19,009 bases of DNA from Ruminococcus sp. Lineage in GTDB: Bacteria; Bacillota; Clostridia; Oscillospirales; Ruminococcaceae. Within the stretch, counting starts at the first letter, position 1. Every line of letters begins with the position of its first letter. This document shows positions 6,676 through 13,976 of this stretch, one piece after another. The stretch covers positions 1 through 19,009 of the forward strand of contig JAILFF010000112.1 in NCBI GenBank assembly GCA_024697705.1, given 5' to 3'. The notes beneath the pieces are model-generated. The model searched no databases. It was not told the origin of the DNA and saw only the letters and a list, made by a program, of their open reading frames with translations. The position numbers and the translations under genes are program-made.

Positions 6676-8277
6676 ATGTATTTCCATACGCTGAAATTTT
6701 ATATTTTGAGCGACGACGATGAGCTTGAAAAGCTTTTCGCCCTGTGCGAACCGCCCGAGGACTGCGGTTTCAAGTTCCTTACGCTGGAGGATTCCGGCGA
6801 TCTGGGCGCTCTGCCGCCCGATTCGGCAGTTATCGCCGACGGCATCGAACGCCTTGACGACACGCTTCTTGCCTACGGTCGAAACCTCATCGTTATCGAC
6901 TACGCCTCGAAATTCGAGGACGCCGACGAGCTTGTCATGTTCCGTGCCGACGGTATCTGGGCGCTGCCCGACGGCTCGCGCTCCGAGACTATGCTTATCA
7001 CCTACTTCAATATCTTAGCCCGCCGAATGAAGACCGAAGCCGATCACCGCAAGATCTCCATCTGTCTGAACACCGCCATCGACAGCATACCCGACCTTGC
7101 GTGGTTCAAGGACGAGGTCGGCTCGCACCTCATCGTGAACGAGAGCTTCTGCCGCGCCGTCGAGAAATCCAAGCAGCAGATATACAAGCGCGGTCATTAC
7201 TACATCTGGGATATGCCGAAGGAAGAGTACGATCAGGGCGAGTACGTCTGTCTCGAATCGGAGGACGTCGTTATGGAGGCGCGTACTACCTGCCTTTTCG
7301 ACGAAAGAGTCAAGACCAAGAGCGGCATGAGGCTCTTCAAGACCTACAAATCGCCGCTTATCGACGTTGACGGCAGGATATTCGGCACCTGCGGCATCGC
7401 GCACGACGTTACCGACATACAGAACGTCAGCTCCGAAATGGACGTTCTGCTTGAAAGTATGCCGTTTGCCATAATAGTTCAGGACGCAAGGGGCATGATA
7501 ATCAGCGCCAACAAGCAGTTCGAGACGTATTTCGGCAGGTCGCAGAATATCCTCGGTATGAATTTCCATCTGTGGAAGGACGAGTATCTTGCGGGGCGCA
7601 TGATAAACGTCGGCGGAAGAGAGGAGCTCCGCGTGGACGTTCACGGCGAGGAGCGCGTGCTCGTTTACGGCGAAGAACCGCTTATCGACATTTTTCACGA
7701 GAAAATGGGCGGGATATGCATTTTCCGCGACGTTACCATCGAGCGCCATTTCGAGCGGCAGACCATCGAGAGCGCCAACACCGACTTCCTTACGGGGCTT
7801 GACAACCGCCGCAGTTTGTCCTCGCGCTACGACGAGCTCAAGCAGTCCGAGCTGCTGACCATTATGACCTTCGACCTTGACAATTTCAAGGAGGTCAACG
7901 ACACCTACGGTCATCATATCGGCGACGAGGCGCTGGTGCTGACGGCTCACACGCTGCGTTCGAGCTTCCCGGGAGATCTGGTGGTTCGTCTGGGCGGCGA
8001 CGAATTTCTTGTGGCGGAATGTGACGGCACTCCTGTCTCGGAGATAAAGCAGCGCGTTGAGCACGTTCTGGCGAATCTCTGCCGCACGTTCAAGGGGCAT
8101 GAGATGTTCTCGGGGCTCAGCGTCAGCGCGGGTATTTCGGCAGCGGCGAAGGCGAACGGCTTTGACATCGAGGCGCTTATGCGGCAGAGCGACAGTGCGC
8201 TTTACACTGCCAAGAACAGCGGCAAGAACTGCGTCTGTCTGTACGGCGAGGAGCTCGACAGCTGGGACGATTTGTGA
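6676..8277 (+). CDS. Diguanylate cyclase with two PAS-like domains
   Basis: Makes cyclic di-GMP from two GTP. The 533-residue protein has no membrane segment and should be cytoplasmic. Residues 1-120 look like a receiver-like fold of unclear function, 128-250 a first PAS domain (SIPDLAWFKDEVGS, with TDI at its end), 255-355 a second PAS domain (LLESMPFAIIVQDARGMIIS), and 365-525 the GGDEF domain (NTDFLTGLDNRRSL). Catalytic parts are intact: D400 in TFDLDNFKEVND and RLGGDEF with GGDEF at 440-444. The usual inhibitory site RxxD before the motif reads FPGD (431-434), so product feedback is probably lost. GGAG lies 8 bases before the ATG. The TGA stop is followed in the same frame by 17 acidic codons (to 8331), hinting at a once longer tail. 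Signal unknown. Confidence 0.93.
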   Translation: MYFHTLKFYILSDDDELEKLFALCEPPEDCGFKFLTLEDSGDLGALPPDSAVIADGIERLDDTLLAYGRNLIVIDYASKFEDADELVMFRADGIWALPDGSRSETMLITYFNILARRMKTEADHRKISICLNTAIDSIPDLAWFKDEVGSHLIVNESFCRAVEKSKQQIYKRGHYYIWDMPKEEYDQGEYVCLESEDVVMEARTTCLFDERVKTKSGMRLFKTYKSPLIDVDGRIFGTCGIAHDVTDIQNVSSEMDVLLESMPFAIIVQDARGMIISANKQFETYFGRSQNILGMNFHLWKDEYLAGRMINVGGREELRVDVHGEERVLVYGEEPLIDIFHEKMGGICIFRDVTIERHFERQTIESANTDFLTGLDNRRSLSSRYDELKQSELLTIMTFDLDNFKEVNDTYGHHIGDEALVLTAHTLRSSFPGDLVVRLGGDEFLVAECDGTPVSEIKQRVEHVLANLCRTFKGHEMFSGLSVSAGISAAAKANGFDIEALMRQSDSALYTAKNSGKNCVCLYGEELDSWDDL

Positions 8278-8380
8278 GACCCGGACGATCCGGACGATTT
8301 GGACGACGAGTTCCGAAAACAGCAGATATAGAACACTCGTATACGGCAAAAAATAAAAACAAAAAACGGAGACGATAAAA

Positions 8381-9673
8381 ATGAAAACAGCATTAAACGC
8401 ATTGACACTCGGCGTTGCGCTTTTGCCTACGATAGTTATAATGGCACTTGTGCTCTCCAACGCAAGGTATAAACGCGAACCGATAAAAAAGATCGCGTCG
8501 GTATTCGGTATGAGCGCCCTTTCGACGATCGCCGCGGTGATACTGGAGATGATAGGCACTGTCATACTCGCGATGATAGTAATGGCGCTTTCAATCGACC
8601 TCGATACGAAAGCGGGCTTGACGATAGAAGAATTTCTGCAATATATGCTCGTCGTGGGACCCGCCGAGGAAGCCTGCAAATACTTCACGTTCAAGTGGAT
8701 AATCTTCCATGACCGCGATTTCGACAACACCTACGACGGCGTTATCTACGGCGCGGCTTCGGCACTCGGTTTCGCGACTCTCGAAAACCTGATGTATGTG
8801 TTTGTCGGCAACGACCGTGCGCTCGAAACGGCTGCGATGAGAGCTGTGCTTTCGATACCGCTGCACGCCATAACGGGCATAGTCATGGGCTACTGGTTCG
8901 GCATAGCAAAATACCGCCGCTACAATAACATTCAGCCCGATACCCACCCCGAACATAAAGCATTCATTTTTGCGGTCGTGATCCACGGCGCTTACGATTT
9001 CATTGTGAGTCTTCGTGCGATCTACGCGGATTCAAAGCCTATATGCGTCGGCGCGATGCTGCTGCTTATCGGCGTGATGATATTCATCTATGTGCTGATG
9101 GGCAAAACGATACACCGCGCCAAGGTCGAAACGCACAACATCTACAACCGCTACTACTACGAGCAGCTCGGCGGCGCAATGCAGGATATGTCGGGCGGAA
9201 AGACCTCCGAAAAGCGCCGCTTCTTCGGTATGCCTTTTCCTTTCTACCGTCAGCAGGGCTTTAATCCTTACAATCCTTACGCGGGCATGAACCTGGCGCC
9301 CGTACCCGCCGCGCCCAATGCGGCTTACGTATTCGGCACACAGCAGCCGTACAATCCCTACTACGCTCCCGCGGTACAGCAGACCGCGCCGACGATTCCT
9401 CCCGTTCAGCCGCCGCAGGGATATCGGGGGCAGTATGACGCACCGCAGCCCGTTTATCAGGCGGCGCAGCAGCAGCCCGATCGGTGGGGAGGCGATGTTC
9501 AGACCGTCTACGGACCTCCGTCGGCGCTGCGCGGTTCACCTCTTCCGGGGTTCGGGAACGCGGGAAACGACGTAGTTCAGCCGCCGAAAAGATACTGCGG
9601 CAACTGCGGCGCGGAGCAAAAGCCCGGCGTGAAATACTGCCGTATGTGCGGAAACAAGCTGCCGAGCGAATAA
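8381..9673 (+). CDS. PrsW-family intramembrane protease with C-terminal zinc ribbon
   Basis: PrsW proteins are membrane metalloproteases; the best known cuts the anti-sigma factor RsiW in Bacillus. This 430-residue protein shows the family motifs in order: GPAEEACK (E96, E97), LGFATLENLMYV (E135, N136), IPLHAITG (H162) and IHGAYDF (H202), set in about seven or eight membrane segments between residues 5 and 240. Residues 270-400 form a Pro/Tyr/Gln/Asn-rich, probably disordered linker (NPYNPYAGMN, QPYNPYYAP). The last 27 residues are a zinc ribbon with C406, C409, C420 and C423 (YCGNCGAEQK...YCRMCGNKL). The start has CGGAG 9 bases upstream. It lies 103 bases after the cyclase stop and may be co-transcribed. 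No anti-sigma factor or sigma factor is nearby, so the substrate is unknown. Confidence 0.88.
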   Translation: MKTALNALTLGVALLPTIVIMALVLSNARYKREPIKKIASVFGMSALSTIAAVILEMIGTVILAMIVMALSIDLDTKAGLTIEEFLQYMLVVGPAEEACKYFTFKWIIFHDRDFDNTYDGVIYGAASALGFATLENLMYVFVGNDRALETAAMRAVLSIPLHAITGIVMGYWFGIAKYRRYNNIQPDTHPEHKAFIFAVVIHGAYDFIVSLRAIYADSKPICVGAMLLLIGVMIFIYVLMGKTIHRAKVETHNIYNRYYYEQLGGAMQDMSGGKTSEKRRFFGMPFPFYRQQGFNPYNPYAGMNLAPVPAAPNAAYVFGTQQPYNPYYAPAVQQTAPTIPPVQPPQGYRGQYDAPQPVYQAAQQQPDRWGGDVQTVYGPPSALRGSPLPGFGNAGNDVVQPPKRYCGNCGAEQKPGVKYCRMCGNKLPSE

Positions 9674-9698
9674 CGATCATCAATTACATACGCTATAC

Positions 9699-9739
9699 AA
9701 ATGAGCGGATCCTCTGTAATCGGGCGGATCTGCTCATTT
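9699..9739. terminator. Stem-loop after the protease gene, possible terminator
   Basis: A 14-bp stem with one mismatch pairs 9699-9712 with 9726-9739 (AAATGAGCGGATCC against GGATCTGCTCATTT). It lies 26 bases past the prsW-like stop, where a terminator is expected, but no T-run follows on either strand. It could instead protect the 3' end. Confidence 0.5.
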
Positions 9740-9798
9740 GCTGTCTGTCGTATGTCTGCTGCATTATTGACACACATTAATAATTTATAAATCAGCCA

Positions 9799-9827
9799 TT
9801 GAAATTTCACGGAAATTGTAGTATAAT
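9799..9827 (+). promoter_or_regulatory. Promoter of the family 2 glycosyltransferase gene
   Basis: TTGAAA (9799-9804) and TATAAT (9822-9827) are 17 bases apart, giving a start near 9834, only about 23 bases before the ATG. The leader is almost entirely ribosome binding site. Confidence 0.8.
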
Positions 9828-9856
9828 ATAATAGTGTGTGCAAGGAGGGGACAGGT

Positions 9857-10726
9857 ATGCTCGAATACACGGTCGCTATGTCGGTCTATGCGGGGGAAAA
9901 GCCCGCGAATCTGGCGGCAAGTCTGCAAAGTATGTTTGAGCAGACGGTGCCCTGCACCGAGCTTATCCTCTGCTGCGACGGTGAGCTCACTCCCGCGCTC
10001 GACGAGGTTATCGCACGGTATACGGCGCTTTTCGGCGGCAGAATGAGGGTGCTCCGCAGCCGCCGTCATGTCGGGGTAGGTGCCTGCGCAAATGCCGCGC
10101 TGAAAGCTGCCCGCACGGAAATGATCGTCAAAATGGACGCGGACGACATTTCCTTGCCCGAGCGCTGCGAAAAACAGCTGCGGCTCATGGAAGAAGAGCC
10201 CGCGCTCGATATGTGCGGCGCTTTTCTGGAAGAATTTGACGATATCACGGGCGAACCGATCTCCGTGAAAGTCGTCCCCGAAACTTCCGCCGAGATCAGG
10301 CGCTATGCAAGGCGGCGGAATCCGTTCAACAATCCGACGCTTGTTTACCGAAAAAATGCGGCTTTGGCGGCGGGTGGATACGCGGTCAAGGGGCGGTGCG
10401 AGGATTACGACCTTGTCGTGAGAATGTTGATGAGCGGTTCGGAGGGTGCGAACATTCCCGAGGCGCTGCTGCGCTACCGTGTGACGGCGGGCAATATGGA
10501 GCGGCGGCGGAATCTTGCGAATACGCGGGGATTTATCGAAGTGAGATACAAGATATACAAGGCGGGCTTTTCGTCGCTGACTGATTTTTTGATACCGTGT
10601 GCCGCGCAGATAATGCTGTTTCTGATGCCGAAAAAGATCACAAAAATCTTTTATGATATATTAAGGAAGAGCAAAGCGCAAAGTGAGAGCAAACCAAAAG
10701 TCTTAGGAAGGGGGTGTGGGGGATAA
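9857..10726 (+). CDS. Family 2 glycosyltransferase
   Basis: Transfers a sugar from a nucleotide-sugar donor, probably to a cell-surface polysaccharide precursor on the cytoplasmic face. The 289-residue product has a GT-A fold: SVYAGEKPANLAASLQSM near the N-terminus, GVGACANAALKAARTE at 73-88, the metal-binding DxD motif in KMDADD (D94, D96), NPFNNPTLVYRK at 155-166, and CEDYDLVVRM (E182, D183) at the place of the catalytic base. A hydrophobic stretch near residues 243-258 (LIPCAAQIMLFLMP) and following basic residues suggest membrane attachment. ATG 9857 is chosen because AAGGAGGGG lies 8 bases upstream; a frame from 9836 would begin before that site. The last dozen residues (KPKVLGRGCGG) come from an intergenic palindromic repeat that contains the stop codon. 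It is separated from the next glycopolymer gene by 352 bases of repeats. Acceptor and donor unknown. Confidence 0.88.
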   Translation: MLEYTVAMSVYAGEKPANLAASLQSMFEQTVPCTELILCCDGELTPALDEVIARYTALFGGRMRVLRSRRHVGVGACANAALKAARTEMIVKMDADDISLPERCEKQLRLMEEEPALDMCGAFLEEFDDITGEPISVKVVPETSAEIRRYARRRNPFNNPTLVYRKNAALAAGGYAVKGRCEDYDLVVRMLMSGSEGANIPEALLRYRVTAGNMERRRNLANTRGFIEVRYKIYKAGFSSLTDFLIPCAAQIMLFLMPKKITKIFYDILRKSKAQSESKPKVLGRGCGG

Positions 10727-10753
10727 CCCTTCTTCAGAAAGGTTTCCCCCACA
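10715..10753. repeat. Palindromic repeat overlapping the glycosyltransferase stop
   Basis: TGTGGGGGA (10715-10723) pairs perfectly with TCCCCCACA (10745-10753), and the interior (AACCCTT...AAAGGTT) pairs further. The stop TAA (10724-10726) is inside the left arm. No T-run follows. From memory, similar GGGGGATAACCC/GGTTTCCCCC elements are common at gene ends in gut Clostridia. Confidence 0.75.
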
Positions 10754-10807
10754 AAAGCCTACGACAGCAGCAAACAACTCGGAGAAAGAAGTTTGAATGG
10801 CAAAAAA

Positions 10808-10900
10808 ATAAAATCGGCAATTTAGAGATAAGCTAACAAAAACAAGCAAAGTGAATGATTCTGCATAATTGAGCGAAAACAAGCAAATTGCCGATTTTAT
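10808..10900. repeat. Perfect 16-bp inverted repeat with 61-base interior
   Basis: ATAAAATCGGCAATTT (10808-10823) is the exact reverse complement of 10885-10900. The interior holds shorter repeats (AACAAGCAAA and AACAAGCAAAT). Such perfect arms could be a miniature mobile element, but no target duplication is evident. It abuts the nested hairpin that follows. Confidence 0.8.
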
Positions 10901-10953
10901 ATTTGCGAAAGAGCAGGTCTGAACGAAGTTCAGACAGGCGATATTTCGCAAAT
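10901..10953. repeat. Nested hairpin element
   Basis: The outer arms ATTTGCGAAA (10901-10910) and TTTCGCAAAT (10944-10953) pair perfectly, and the inner arms GTCTGAAC (10917-10924) and GTTCAGAC (10928-10935) pair around a GAA loop. It begins directly after the previous inverted repeat. Confidence 0.8.
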
Positions 10954-10979
10954 GAATTGCGCGAGGTTGTGAATTTCAC

Positions 10980-11021
10980 ACGGACACGCAATTTCACGGA
11001 CGCGCAATGCGCGCCCCTGCA
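10980..11021. repeat. Tandem CACGGACACGCAAT units ending in a TGTAGGGGCG-family arm
   Basis: CACGGACACGCAATTT and CACGGACGCGCAATGC follow each other directly. The 27 bases 10995-11021 match 14994-15020 at 22 of 27 positions and resemble the arms of the palindrome at 4711-4780. Confidence 0.65.
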
Positions 11022-11078
11022 ATATCGTGATTGCAAAATAGGCACATATAATCGAAAAATGTTCGGCAAAATTTCCAA

Positions 11079-12446
11079 ATGGTGGTGAAAAAATTGATAG
11101 TTTCACAATATTTCGGTATAGAAGAATACCCCGAACAGCTCGTCAGGAGAATAATACGCCACCGTCTGAGGAAAAACGCCGACGAGGGCAGATACCTCAT
11201 GATACGCGAGATAGCGGAGCTTGAAAACGTCCCCGAGAGCGATGTGCGCCGCATAATTTTGAAGACCGCTCCGCTGTGGCGGCGGGCGATGAGGGACAGC
11301 TTCCGCGCCGCACGGAAGGGCTCCGTTAAGAAGAGCGCGGGCAAGGAGTGGCTGAAATCGCTCTTGCAGGCGACGGCACTTCCTGTTTTTTACAATATCG
11401 GGCTGTTTGGAAAATATGACAAAAAGCTGATACTCTTCGCCGACTCGAACACCGACGCGCTGCCCGCCGATATGCAGCCGCTTTTCGATGAGCTTAAGCG
11501 GCGCGGCTTTAGGTGCAAGGTCTGCTGCCGCGACGTTTCGCGGGCGGGGGTAGTCGGTACGCTGAAATATATGTGCGGCTTCATGCTGAAATATGCGCGG
11601 GCGCGGGGTGTGGTCGTCTGCAACTACTTTCTGCCCGTGAATGCCTGCAAAAAGCTCCGCAGAACGCGGGTCGTGCAGCTTTGGCACTCCTGCGGGGCGT
11701 TCAAGAAATTCGGCTACTCCACGCCGAACGACGTGTCCCGCCATTTCAAGGGCAGCGTTTCGGCGAATTTCGATGTGGTGACGGTAAGTTCGCCCGCGTG
11801 CATACCCGCGTTTGAGGAGGCTTTTCGGCTGAAAAAAGGAACAGCACGCGCCGTCGGGGTCTGCCGAACGGACGTTTTCTTTGATAAAGAATACGAAGCC
11901 GCCTGCCGCAAGAAGCTTTATGCGAATTATCCCGAGCTGCGCGAAAAGAAACTGCTGTTATATCTGCCGACGTTCCGCGGCGACCCCTCTCACGCGGCGA
12001 GCACGGGGCATGAGGCGATAGAGCGGCTCTCGGCTGAGCTTGACGGCTGGTTCACGGCGGTAAGGCTTCACCCGCGGGTGAAAAACGGGCGCACCGATCT
12101 GCCCGAGCTTACGACGAACGAGCTGCTCGTCTGTGCCGATATGCTTATCACGGACTATTCTTCGGCAGTGTTTGAGTACGCTTTACTGGAAAGACCGATG
12201 CTGCTGTGGTGTCCCGATCTTGCGGAATACACGGCGGAGCGCGATTTTTACCTTGACATAACGCGGGATATGCCGTGCGCGGTCGTGACGGACGAGAGTG
12301 AGCTGAAAAACGCGGTCCTGCGCGAGTCTGAGGGCTTCGACCGCGAGCGTTACAGGGCTTTCAAGGAAAAATATATGTCGGCGTGTGACGGAAACTCAGT
12401 AAAGCGCGTGGCTGACTTGCTTGATTGTCACGGAAAGGAACGATAA
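11079..12446 (+). CDS. CDP-glycerol glycerophosphotransferase family protein (TagB/TagF-like)
   Basis: Family members add glycerol-phosphate, ribitol-phosphate or similar units from CDP-alditols to teichoic-acid-like polymers at the inner membrane face. The 455-residue protein has a helical N-terminal region of about 110 residues, unlike a simple TagB, then the glycerophosphotransferase core: VVQLWHSCGAFKKFGYS (198-214), LLLYLPTFRG (292-301), VRLHPR (328-333) and DMLITDYSSAVFEYALLERP (354-373). These are the family's catalytic and CDP-glycerol-binding motifs. The start is uncertain. ATG 11079 has no good ribosome binding site; TTG 11094 has GGTGG 8 bases upstream. Its stop is 4 bases from the permease ATG, so the two are translationally close and one operon. 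Without tagO, tagA or tagD in the window I cannot say which polymer is made. Confidence 0.87.
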   Translation: MVVKKLIVSQYFGIEEYPEQLVRRIIRHRLRKNADEGRYLMIREIAELENVPESDVRRIILKTAPLWRRAMRDSFRAARKGSVKKSAGKEWLKSLLQATALPVFYNIGLFGKYDKKLILFADSNTDALPADMQPLFDELKRRGFRCKVCCRDVSRAGVVGTLKYMCGFMLKYARARGVVVCNYFLPVNACKKLRRTRVVQLWHSCGAFKKFGYSTPNDVSRHFKGSVSANFDVVTVSSPACIPAFEEAFRLKKGTARAVGVCRTDVFFDKEYEAACRKKLYANYPELREKKLLLYLPTFRGDPSHAASTGHEAIERLSAELDGWFTAVRLHPRVKNGRTDLPELTTNELLVCADMLITDYSSAVFEYALLERPMLLWCPDLAEYTAERDFYLDITRDMPCAVVTDESELKNAVLRESEGFDRERYRAFKEKYMSACDGNSVKRVADLLDCHGKER

Positions 12447-12450
12447 CAAC

Positions 12451-13311
12451 ATGGCGGAAAACAACACCGCATATTTTTATACGACCAAAAACACCGAAAA
12501 AACGGGTATCGGCGCGATAATCCGCGAGCATAAGGGGCAGGGCAAAAAGATACTCCGTCTTGCGGCGGGCGCTCTGCGAAAGACCTATAAAGGTGCTCTG
12601 CTGGGTCCCATGTGGGCGCTTATCAAGCCTTCGTTTACGCTGTTTATAATGTGGTTCGCCTTCGCGGTCGGACTGCGCGGCTCGGGCGACGTAAACGGCT
12701 ACCCGCGCTTTTACTTCATGCTGACGGGCTATATCCCGTGGTTCTACATAAACGAGGCGATAGTGCAGGGAGCAAGGAGCATCAGGCAGAACAGCCAGTA
12801 TGTTACAAAGCTGAGTTTCCCGATGTCGAACATAATGACATTCACGAATCTGGCGTCGCTTATCATAAACATCGGGCTGACTTTGATAATGTATGTTATA
12901 CTCGTGATAAAGGGCTACTGCCCGAGCGTTTACAATCTGCAATTCTTCTTTTACTGCCCGATGATGTTCGTGTTCTTCTGGGTGCTGACATGGACGACCG
13001 CGCCGATGGCGGCTTTCAGCAAGGATTTCGAGAACCTGATAAGCTCCGTTATGACGGGTATGTTCTGGCTTTCCGGCATTGTGTGGGACACGGCTTCGGT
13101 AAAGAACGAAGCGATACGCATTTCGCTGTATTTCAACCCGATAAACTACTTCATAAACGGCTATCGTCGCACTTTTCTGTATAATCAGCCGATAATTGCG
13201 GAGGATAATTATATTGAAACGATAATAATGCTCGCCGAGCTTGTCGTGCTGATGCTGATAGGTAGCTATTATTACCGGAAACTGAGAAAACTTATCCCCG
13301 ACGTATTATAA
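12451..13311 (+). CDS. ABC-2 type polysaccharide/teichoic acid export permease (TagG/Wzm-like)
   Basis: Membrane half of an ABC exporter that moves a lipid-linked glycopolymer across the cytoplasmic membrane. The 286-residue protein has a cytoplasmic N-terminal part with the amphipathic stretch before TYKGALLGPMWALIKPSF (about residues 49-66), then about six membrane segments: FTLFIMWFAFAVGL, FMLTGYIPWFYINEAIV, IMTFTNLASLIINIGLTLIM, FFYCPMMFVFFWVLTW, LISSVMTGMFWLSGIVWD and IIMLAELVVLMLIGSYYY. SGIVWDTA, FNPINYFINGYR and the basic tail YYRKLRKLIP are typical of the family. Its stop-to-start gap with the previous gene is only 4 bases, and AAAGGA lies 11 bases before the ATG; a longer frame from 12421 overlaps the previous gene and lacks a site. 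Partner of the ATPase at 13977-14960. Confidence 0.92.
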   Translation: MAENNTAYFYTTKNTEKTGIGAIIREHKGQGKKILRLAAGALRKTYKGALLGPMWALIKPSFTLFIMWFAFAVGLRGSGDVNGYPRFYFMLTGYIPWFYINEAIVQGARSIRQNSQYVTKLSFPMSNIMTFTNLASLIINIGLTLIMYVILVIKGYCPSVYNLQFFFYCPMMFVFFWVLTWTTAPMAAFSKDFENLISSVMTGMFWLSGIVWDTASVKNEAIRISLYFNPINYFINGYRRTFLYNQPIIAEDNYIETIIMLAELVVLMLIGSYYYRKLRKLIPDVL

Positions 13312-13341
13312 ACCAAATCATTTAAAAAGGAGAAATTTACC

Positions 13342-13962
13342 ATGAAACTGACAGTGAAAAATCAGACGATCAATCTTCCCGACGAATTTACCGAGGCGCT
13401 CGAAAAAGGTAAGGGCATACCCGGCATGAACGATGAAGCGGTGCAGGTGAGCGCCGAGAACGGTCAGGCTGCCGCCTATATCGCGGTCAATGTGATCGAG
13501 CCCGATGATACCGGCGTCCGCAGCACTAAGGCGGAGCTTATCGAGATCATGAACGGCAGACTTAACGGCGACAGCGGTCTGATAAGCGTCGAGGACGGCA
13601 TTACCGACGGTCTTAATCTGTACAATTATTCCGTGACCAAGCGCTATGACCGCGACTCCGACAAGAACGTTTATTTCTTTGGCGGCGTTATTCAGAACAA
13701 GGAGTATCAGTTCGGAATCACGGGGCTGTTCACAGAAAACGCGGAGATCGGCAAAAGGGCTGAATATGCGCGTAATATCGCTCTTGAAAAGGGCTGGATA
13801 ACCGAAGACGGCGAGGGCTGGGAGTTCTACCCGTACTCAAGAATAAAGCGGAATTGTTTCCCGATGGACTTTTCCGATTTTGAATATTTTGACAGACATT
13901 TCCCCGATCACGCGCTTTCATGGCTGCGCCGCACGGCGGATTATCTCATAAAGAACAACTGA
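13342..13962 (+). CDS. Unrecognised 206-residue soluble protein between the ABC permease and ATPase genes
   Basis: I do not recognise this protein. It has no signal peptide and no membrane helix, is acidic, and appears built of beta strands in the first two thirds (VKNQTINLP, AAYIAVNVIEP, NLYNYSVTKRYD, KNVYFFGGVI, EYQFGITGLF) followed by a helix (IGKRAEYARNIALEKGWI) and an aromatic C-terminal part (GWEFYPYSRIK, MDFSDFEYFDRHFPDHALSWL). AAAGGAG lies 9 bases before the ATG, so it is well translated. It starts 30 bases after the permease stop and ends 14 bases before the ATPase start. That position inside a two-gene exporter suggests it is made with, and perhaps works with, the transporter, but that is inference. 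A general stress or immunity-like role is equally open. Confidence 0.85.
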   Translation: MKLTVKNQTINLPDEFTEALEKGKGIPGMNDEAVQVSAENGQAAAYIAVNVIEPDDTGVRSTKAELIEIMNGRLNGDSGLISVEDGITDGLNLYNYSVTKRYDRDSDKNVYFFGGVIQNKEYQFGITGLFTENAEIGKRAEYARNIALEKGWITEDGEGWEFYPYSRIKRNCFPMDFSDFEYFDRHFPDHALSWLRRTADYLIKNN

Positions 13963-13976
13963 GTCGGGGAATTTTG

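Larger units (their letters stand above)
10727..11078. other. 352-base intergenic region made mostly of inverted repeats
   Basis: No convincing gene is present on either strand. From left to right it holds the end of the palindrome at 10715-10753, a spacer, a 16-bp inverted repeat (10808-10900), a nested hairpin (10901-10953), short GC-rich tandem units ending in a TGTAGGGGCG-family arm (10980-11021), and AT-rich sequence with TATAAT at 11047-11052. That -10-like box has no good -35 partner, so I do not call a promoter with confidence. The transcript of the downstream operon may begin here. Confidence 0.7.

Noticed and set aside
7015..8730. Long open frame (571 codons) on the minus strand
   Set aside because: It is antisense to the diguanylate cyclase and protease genes, has no family motifs, and is explained by high G/C at third codon positions.
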